Under the pieces are notes generated by a model, which worked only from the letters and a program-made list of their open reading frames with translations, was not told the origin of the DNA and ran no database searches. Below, piece by piece: positions 7,102 through 11,260 of a stretch of DNA of 11,260 nucleotides. Source of the stretch: Deltaproteobacteria bacterium (GTDB lineage: Bacteria > Desulfobacterota > SM23-61); NCBI GenBank assembly GCA_026388915.1, contig JAPLIW010000558.1, positions 1-11,260 of the forward strand. Direction: 5' to 3'. Each line of letters starts with the position of its first letter. The first letter of the stretch is position 1. Position numbers and translations under genes: made by a program.

Positions 7102-8649
7102 TCAGACCGGCATATTCCCGTGCTTCTTATCGATCCGGCCGGCTTTCTTATTCCGGAAGATCCTCAGGGCCTGGATAATTTTGACCCGCGTCTCCTCCGG
7201 CTTGATCACGTCATCTACATACATTTTCCGGGCGGATTCAAAGGGCCCGCTGAAGATCTGTTCATACTCTCCGACCAACTTCTTACGCGTCGCCTCAGGG
7301 TCTTTGGACTCCTGGATCTCCTTGCGGCAGACCACCTTCACCGCCCCTTCCGCTCCCATGACCGCCAGCTCCGCGGTCGGCCAGGCGAGCACCAGGTCGG
7401 TGCCCATGGGTTTGCTGCACATGGCCTGCTTTCCCCCGCCGTAGTCCTTGCGCACGATGACCGTGATCTTGGGAACCGTGGCCTCCGCGTAGGCAAAGAG
7501 CATCTTGGCTCCGTGGCGGATGATCCCCCGGTATTCCTGGTCCACCCCGGGAAGGTATCCGGGAATATCCACAAAGGTCAGGACGGGCAGGTTGAAAGCA
7601 TCGCAGAAGCGGATGAACCGGGAGGCCTTGTCCGAAGCATCTACATCGAGCGCGCCTGCTAGGTGCATGGGCTGGTTGGCGATGATTCCCACCGGCCACC
7701 CTTCCACCCGCCCGAATCCGGTGAGGATGTTGCGAGCAAACTTGGGCTTGCTTTCGAAGAAATACCCGTCATCCAGCACGCTCCGCAGGATCTTTTTCAT
7801 GTCGTAGAATTTCTTGGGGTCCGCGGGGATGATTTCCCGGATCTTTTCCATCGCCCCTTCCGGACAATCCCGGGAAGGACCGCGGGGCGCCTGGTCGAGG
7901 TAGCTGCCGGGCAGGAAAGACAACAGCTTCTTGATCATGGCGATGGCATCGGCTTCATCCGACGCCACCAGGTCGCAGACCCCGCTCTTTTCCGAATGGA
8001 CCGCGGCTCCTCCCAGGGCCTCGAAGGAGACCTCCTCATGGGTCACGGCCTTGATGACTTCCGGTCCGGTGATGAAGAGCTGGCTCTTTCCCTGGACCAT
8101 GAGGATGAAGTCCATGAGTGCGGAGCTGTAAGCGATTCCCCCGGCGCATCTTCCCAGTATCGCCGAAATCAGGGGGATCACCCCTGAGGCCTGGGTGAGG
8201 GCGAAAAAGATGCTGTCGAAACCCACATTCTTGTTCCCTTCCTGGATCCGGGCTCCCACCGAATCCTGCAAGGCGACGATCGGAACCTTCAGCTCGCTGG
8301 CTCGCCGGATAAGGGTCGAAATTTTTGTTGCCTGGACGTTGCCCAAAGACCCTCCCTGAACGGTCTTGTCGTGGGCAAATACCCCCACGGTCCGGCCGTT
8401 CACCTGGCCGAACCCGGTGATGACCCCATCCCGGGGAACGTAAGCCGGAGGGGGGCCGAACTCAGCCGGCTGGGGACCGGCTAGGGTACCGAATTCCACG
8501 AAGGTTCCGGGGTCTAAAAACAGATTTACGCGCTCCTCGGCCAGGAGATAACCTTCCCGGCGCAATTTTTCAATCCTCTCCCGCCCGCCGCCCAGGGAGG
8601 CCTTCTGCTTCAATTCCTCGAGTTTTTTAATCCCTTCTTTCATTTCCAT
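7102..8649 (-). CDS. Acyl-CoA carboxyltransferase subunit (PccB/MmdA family)
   Basis: The 515-residue protein has the two crotonase-like domains of the biotin-dependent carboxyltransferase family and the usual length of propionyl-CoA carboxylase beta or methylmalonyl-CoA decarboxylase alpha. Domain 1 contains QDSVGARIQEG (128-138), GRCAGGIAYSSALMDF (166-181) and FEALGGAAVHSEKSGVCD (209-226); domain 2 contains VDIPGYLPG (360-368), RHGAKMLFAYAEATVPK (378-394) and WPTAELAVMGAEGAV (423-437). It ends KKHGNMPV, much like the KKHGNIPL tail of the family. The acyl-pocket loop that reads GGAYDVM in classic propionyl-CoA carboxylase is GGGKQAM here (404-410), so the substrate may differ. No biotin carboxylase, biotin carrier or membrane decarboxylase subunit is in the window, so partners must come from elsewhere. 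AGGAG precedes the ATG. It lies directly after the GntR gene. Confidence 0.9.
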   Translation of the reverse strand: MEMKEGIKKLEELKQKASLGGGRERIEKLRREGYLLAEERVNLFLDPGTFVEFGTLAGPQPAEFGPPPAYVPRDGVITGFGQVNGRTVGVFAHDKTVQGGSLGNVQATKISTLIRRASELKVPIVALQDSVGARIQEGNKNVGFDSIFFALTQASGVIPLISAILGRCAGGIAYSSALMDFILMVQGKSQLFITGPEVIKAVTHEEVSFEALGGAAVHSEKSGVCDLVASDEADAIAMIKKLLSFLPGSYLDQAPRGPSRDCPEGAMEKIREIIPADPKKFYDMKKILRSVLDDGYFFESKPKFARNILTGFGRVEGWPVGIIANQPMHLAGALDVDASDKASRFIRFCDAFNLPVLTFVDIPGYLPGVDQEYRGIIRHGAKMLFAYAEATVPKITVIVRKDYGGGKQAMCSKPMGTDLVLAWPTAELAVMGAEGAVKVVCRKEIQESKDPEATRKKLVGEYEQIFSGPFESARKMYVDDVIKPEETRVKIIQALRIFRNKKAGRIDKKHGNMPV

Positions 8650-8679
8650 GGCAAACTCCTAACCTTTTTTGCATCATTT

Positions 8680-8700
8680 ATTCCGCATTCCGCATTCAAA
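8680..8700. repeat. ATTCCGC-type dispersed repeat, copy 2
   Basis: ATTCCGCATTCCGCATTCAA lies in the 69-base gap between the GntR gene and the carboxyltransferase gene and shares 18 consecutive bases with the copy at the far side of that gene. Both copies have the same orientation, so the carboxyltransferase gene sits between direct repeats. Confidence 0.65.
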
Positions 8701-8718
8701 TGCTTTGTTCTGCGGTCA

Positions 8719-9426
8719 TCACCCTGCCGTCTGGGTCAGGTACTGTCTCACATTCCGGAGAACGCCCTCATAGGCGCTGCGAACGTGCCGCCGGATGGCT
8801 TTCTCCGCGGCATCGGGGTCTCCACTCTTTAGAGCCCGGATGATCTCCCCGTGTTCCCGGAAGGTTTCCACCGGGCGTCGATGCCAGGAGAGGGATATGC
8901 TCATCATCAGCCCGATGTATCCCTGGAGGGTGCGGTACATGGCCTCCAGGACCGAATTTCCGCTCCTTTCCACCAGAGCCTGGTGAAAACTCTGATTGGC
9001 GGCGATTAATTCGGACAGGTGGCCTTCCCGGTATGCGCGACGGGCCTTGGGAAGGGTTAGCCGCGCGGCCTCCGCCGTACCCTTGGGGTCCCGCTGGGCG
9101 GCCAGCCGGGCGGCCATGCTTTCCAGGGTTTCCCGCACCATTAGGATGTGCCGGGCCAGCTCCTCCGAAAGGGGGATGATCCGGTATCCCGAGTTTGGTT
9201 TGTAGACGACCAAACCTTCCTGGATCAGGTGGCGGAAGGCCTCCCGGATGGGGGTGCGGCTGACGCCATACTGCACCGCCAGTTCCCGTTCGCTCAGGCG
9301 CTGCCCGGGGGAGAAGCGCCCGCTGGTGATGGCCTGCCGGATCAGGGCGTACACATCCGCCCCCTTGATCCTCTTCTTATCCCTCCCGGGTTCCATGCCT
9401 GATTCCATACCAAAATGGTATACCAT
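8719..9426 (-). CDS. GntR family (FadR/FCD subfamily) transcriptional regulator
   Basis: The protein has an N-terminal winged helix (about 20-85) with LSERELAVQYGVSRTPIREA (44-63) as the helix-turn-helix and a C-terminal all-helical FCD ligand domain. Candidate metal or ligand contacts are N144 and H148 in NQSFHQAL, H192 and H214; the first is Asp in most relatives. FCD regulators usually repress acid-catabolism genes and release DNA on binding the pathway acid or its CoA ester, so this is the likely controller of the downstream enzymes. Coordinates give the longest frame (ATG 9426), but that codon lies inside a perfect palindrome that also carries the -10 box, so the true start is probably the ATG at 9408 or 9396. 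None of the three has a strong ribosome-binding site. The carboxyltransferase gene follows after 69 bases on the same strand. Confidence 0.9.
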   Translation of the reverse strand: MVYHFGMESGMEPGRDKKRIKGADVYALIRQAITSGRFSPGQRLSERELAVQYGVSRTPIREAFRHLIQEGLVVYKPNSGYRIIPLSEELARHILMVRETLESMAARLAAQRDPKGTAEAARLTLPKARRAYREGHLSELIAANQSFHQALVERSGNSVLEAMYRTLQGYIGLMMSISLSWHRRPVETFREHGEIIRALKSGDPDAAEKAIRRHVRSAYEGVLRNVRQYLTQTAG

Positions 9427-9428
9427 TT
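9413..9428. promoter_or_regulatory. Perfect 16-base palindromic operator, probably for the GntR/FCD protein
   Basis: AAATGGTATACCATTT is a perfect palindrome. It strongly resembles the TTGGTATACCAA core I recall for the FCD regulators UxuR/ExuR and the TGGT...ACCA half-sites of FadR-type proteins. It overlaps the -10 region and the outermost start codon of the regulator gene, as expected for autorepression. Confidence 0.75.
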
Positions 9429-9444
9429 AAGAGCGGCGTGTCAA
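9417..9444 (-). promoter_or_regulatory. Candidate promoter of the GntR gene
   Basis: A perfect -35 TTGACA (9444-9439) is followed after 16 bases by TATACC (9422-9417; 4/6), which is the centre of the palindromic operator. Transcription would start near 9410, downstream of the ATG at 9426 and almost on the ATG at 9408. Binding of the regulator to the palindrome would block RNA polymerase directly. Confidence 0.5.
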
Positions 9445-9487
9445 GGCTGTTTTTGGGACTTGCCCAGCCCCAATCTTGTGATCACGT

Positions 9488-9712
9488 TGGGGGTCAGGCT
9501 GAAAAAATTCGGATCATCAGGCTCGGCGGGATCATGTTTTTCCCATAACCCTCCCGCCTATCCTCCGCGGAGAGAGGCCAGCGAGAAAATAGCTCCAGAG
9601 GAAACACTAAGCAAACCACTTTCACCTTGCGAATTTCTCCGGGAGAGGCCCGATCCAATGGAAGAATAATCGCCTCAGGATGATGATCCGAATTTTTTCA
9701 GCCTGATCCCCA
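9488..9712. repeat. 225-base fold-back element with 32-base inverted arms
   Basis: Arms at 9488-9519 and 9681-9712 are inverse copies with one mismatch in 32 bases; the core is CAGGCTGAAAAAATTCGG. The 161 bases between them have no recognisable gene. I see no clear target-site duplication. It fills about half of the gap between the methyltransferase and GntR genes. A non-autonomous transposable element, a recombination site or an RNA foldback are all possible. Confidence 0.7.
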
Positions 9713-9882
9713 TGGGTAATACCCTATTTCCTCCTGGAGTCTTCTCGACCAGGGGTTCCTTTTTCGAAAACCGGGGAGGGGCGAGTATTTTGGGGCGGTC
9801 CTTTACATGATGGGGACCCAGGGACAACTCCCCGGTATGGCGAAAGCCAGGGAGGCGTTCAATCTCACCTAGGCGGGCTTTC
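9713..9882. other. Gene-free interval with weak inverted repeats
   Basis: No coding region is supported in these 170 bases after the methyltransferase stop. ACCGGGGAG (9770-9778) pairs perfectly with CTCCCCGGT (9828-9836), and GGTCC (9797-9801) with GGACC (9814-9818) inside it, so the minus-strand transcript could fold into a stem with a branched loop. Just after the stop, GAAAGCC and GGCTTTC form a 7-base stem with a 27-base loop and no U-tract. I recognise no riboswitch class. Confidence 0.45.
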
Positions 9883-10479
9883 CTAAATCTTCTCCCCTTC
9901 ACACAGATAACGTTTAGGCTCGTCGATCAATCGTTTGACCTGAAATCCGGCTTTTCCCAGGAGGGACCTCATCTCCCCTTCCTCAGGCAGAAAATCGGTG
10001 GAGACCGGGCCGCAGTTCTGGTGATGGCTGCGAAGGGCTACGCTGCTCAAGGTGTGGGCGATCATCAGGGTTCCCCCGGTTTTCAGGACCCGCCCCATCT
10101 CCTCCAGGGCCTCCTTCTTGTCTTCAAAATGGGGGAAAGCGCCGAAGCAGACCACATGATCGAAGAATTGATCCTTGTAGGGGAGGTTCTCCACCGAAGC
10201 GAGTTCGAAAACGACCCGGCTCTCCTTCTGGAATTTCATCCGGCCGATCTTCACCATCTCCTCGGCATAATCGATCGCCCAGAGGGACCCTTCCGGGCCG
10301 ATGGCTTCCAGGAGGTATGGAATGATCCCTCCGGTTCCGGCTCCCACGTCGAGAATCCGTGCTCTTTTTTGTAGCTGGAACAAGGAAACCAGCTGCGGAA
10401 GTCGTTCCCTCATCTCCTGCGCGTAAAATCTCTCATCCCAACCCTCGGCCATCTGATTGAAGAAGCTCTTTTTATCCAT
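9883..10479 (-). CDS. Class I SAM-dependent methyltransferase
   Basis: The 198-residue protein has the Rossmann-type methyltransferase fold of the UbiE/Methyltransf_11 group. Motif I is ILDVGAGTGG (42-51), the acidic residue that binds the SAM ribose is D70 in LWAIDYAEEM, and VFELASVENLPYKDQFFDHV (90-109) covers motifs II to IV. The N terminus FFNQMAEGWDERF and the segment AHTLSSVALRSHH (141-153) are features of a small-protein subgroup whose methyl acceptor I cannot name. The ATG follows AAAGGGGAATGT, which gives a good ribosome-binding site, and the gene starts only 19 bases after the receptor stop, so the two are probably one operon. That link suggests a role in handling an imported metal complex or cofactor, which is inference. 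It is cytoplasmic; no signal or membrane segment is present. Confidence 0.88.
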   Translation of the reverse strand: MDKKSFFNQMAEGWDERFYAQEMRERLPQLVSLFQLQKRARILDVGAGTGGIIPYLLEAIGPEGSLWAIDYAEEMVKIGRMKFQKESRVVFELASVENLPYKDQFFDHVVCFGAFPHFEDKKEALEEMGRVLKTGGTLMIAHTLSSVALRSHHQNCGPVSTDFLPEEGEMRSLLGKAGFQVKRLIDEPKRYLCEGEKI

Positions 10480-10498
10480 ACATTCCCCTTTCGATCAG

Positions 10499-11260
10499 TT
10501 AAAACGCCAATTTCGCCCCGCCCATGATGGTAATGCCGGGGGCCGGATATCCGGGAAGGTATTCGTACTGTTTATCGGTCAGGTTCTCCGCCGCCACGTA
10601 AAGGTGACTTTGCACCTTAGACTGCTTCGGAGTCAGGCGGAAAGTGAGCTTGGAATTGAGCAGGTAATAATCGCTCACTTTGCCCGGGGTAGCCGTGGGA
10701 TATCGGGGGTTGGATACGTACCTTTCGGCCACATACTGGGCATCCACATTCAAGAGAAACCGATCCCAGAAGGAATAGGCGACCCCCCCGGTAAGCGTCA
10801 CTTCCGGGGCATAGGGCAGGTCTCCCGGGGTGGCCCTCAGGTAGGTCCCTCCGGCAAAAACCTCCAGGTATTTGGTGGGGGTAAAAGTCACGGTCGCCTC
10901 AAGGCCCCGGGTATGGTACTCGTTCAGGTTCTCGAAGCGCGCGGGAGGGGCCTTGAAGATCAACCGGTCTTTCCCGTAATCCCAGAAGAAAGTCAGATCT
11001 GCCTTGAGCCAGGAAGTGAATTTCTGGGAAACCCCAACTTCATAATGGTCGATCTTTTCCGAGTCGAGGTTCTTCCATTTCTCTCCCTGGTTCCAGACCT
11101 GGTACTGGTAGACCACATCGACTCCGGGAAGGTTGAAGCCATGGGCATACTGGGCATGGACTTCGGTAGCCCGGTAACGCAGGATCAATCCCGTCTGCCA
11201 GCCCACGTCGTCGCCGAAATATTTGCTCATATTGTAGCGGATTCCGGCCGAGGGAACCAG
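10499..11260 (-). CDS. TonB-dependent outer-membrane receptor, C-terminal part (partial)
   Basis: The frame is open to the window edge, so this is the last 253 codons of a larger gene; the ATG at 11230 is internal, since the reading frame continues upstream as LVPSAGIRYN. The sequence shows the alternating aromatic/polar strands of the TonB receptor beta-barrel, for example HAQYAHGFNLPG, DHYEVGVSQKF, TRGLEATVTFTPTKYLEVFA and the late VAAENLTDKQYEYLPGYPAP signature. It ends in MGGAKLAF; a terminal Phe is the usual barrel-insertion signal. Such receptors import siderophores, cobalamin or other large ligands using energy from TonB. The plug domain and TonB box lie outside the window, so the ligand cannot be told. 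The methyltransferase gene follows in the same orientation. Confidence 0.9.
   Translation of the reverse strand: MVPSAGIRYNMSKYFGDDVGWQTGLILRYRATEVHAQYAHGFNLPGVDVVYQYQVWNQGEKWKNLDSEKIDHYEVGVSQKFTSWLKADLTFFWDYGKDRLIFKAPPARFENLNEYHTRGLEATVTFTPTKYLEVFAGGTYLRATPGDLPYAPEVTLTGGVAYSFWDRFLLNVDAQYVAERYVSNPRYPTATPGKVSDYYLLNSKLTFRLTPKQSKVQSHLYVAAENLTDKQYEYLPGYPAPGITIMGGAKLAF

Noticed and set aside
7120..8187. Plus-strand open frames opposite the carboxyltransferase gene
   Set aside because: They are antisense shadows of a full-length gene with clear domain motifs.
9713..9882. Cobalamin or other riboswitch linked to the TonB receptor
   Set aside because: It lies downstream of the receptor and methyltransferase genes, and I see no B12-box or other known riboswitch core.
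9415..9902. Open frames of 84 (plus) and 75 (minus) residues across the fold-back element
   Set aside because: Both owe their shared RLKKFGSS peptide to the inverted arms; neither has a good start, and the minus one begins with GTG inside the methyltransferase gene.

Overview
The window reads as part of an obligate anaerobe's genome, most likely a GC-rich member of the former Deltaproteobacteria (Desulfobacterota or a syntrophic relative). This lineage is an inference. It rests on a tungsten-type aldehyde ferredoxin oxidoreductase, a free-standing desulforedoxin, CoA-ester enzymes typical of anaerobic acid degraders, and several families of dispersed intergenic repeats that I associate with those genomes. 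Every gene I can support lies on the minus strand, so transcription runs from high to low coordinates. No tRNA, rRNA or CRISPR array was seen.

Right end (9883-11260): the C-terminal part of a TonB-dependent outer-membrane receptor, cut by the window edge, is followed 19 bases later by a small class I SAM-dependent methyltransferase. A 456-base gene-free stretch (9427-9882) then holds a 225-base fold-back repeat with 32-base arms, some weaker inverted repeats, and a promoter/operator region. The operator is a perfect 16-base palindrome lying over the 5' end of a GntR/FCD regulator gene.

Centre (1934-9426): a probable catabolic unit of GntR regulator, acyl-CoA carboxyltransferase (PccB/MmdA family), class III CoA-transferase (CaiB/BaiF family), a flavoprotein of the 4-hydroxybutyryl-CoA dehydratase fold, a 42-residue desulforedoxin, and aldehyde ferredoxin oxidoreductase. 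The likely logic is CoA activation of an acid, carboxylation or decarboxylation of a thioester, an unusual flavin/Fe-S step, and aldehyde-acid interconversion with low-potential electrons. The substrate is unknown. The dehydratase-like protein is the most interesting item: the catalytic residues of the characterised enzyme are replaced while four cysteines sit around the cluster site.

Left end (1-1628): a HypE-like AIR-synthase family protein without the terminal cysteine of true HypE, a translationally coupled 91-residue protein with two C-x4-C pairs, and the first 52 codons of a molybdopterin oxidoreductase whose N-terminal cluster motif has Asp in place of the second Cys.

Five of the intervals between genes carry repeat or palindromic elements. 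They include a nested, MITE-like element at 1750-1882 with 19-base terminal inverted repeats and an 11-base direct repeat at its edges. Candidate internal promoters precede the dehydratase-like gene, the AOR gene and the AIR-synthase gene, so the central genes need not all come from one transcript.
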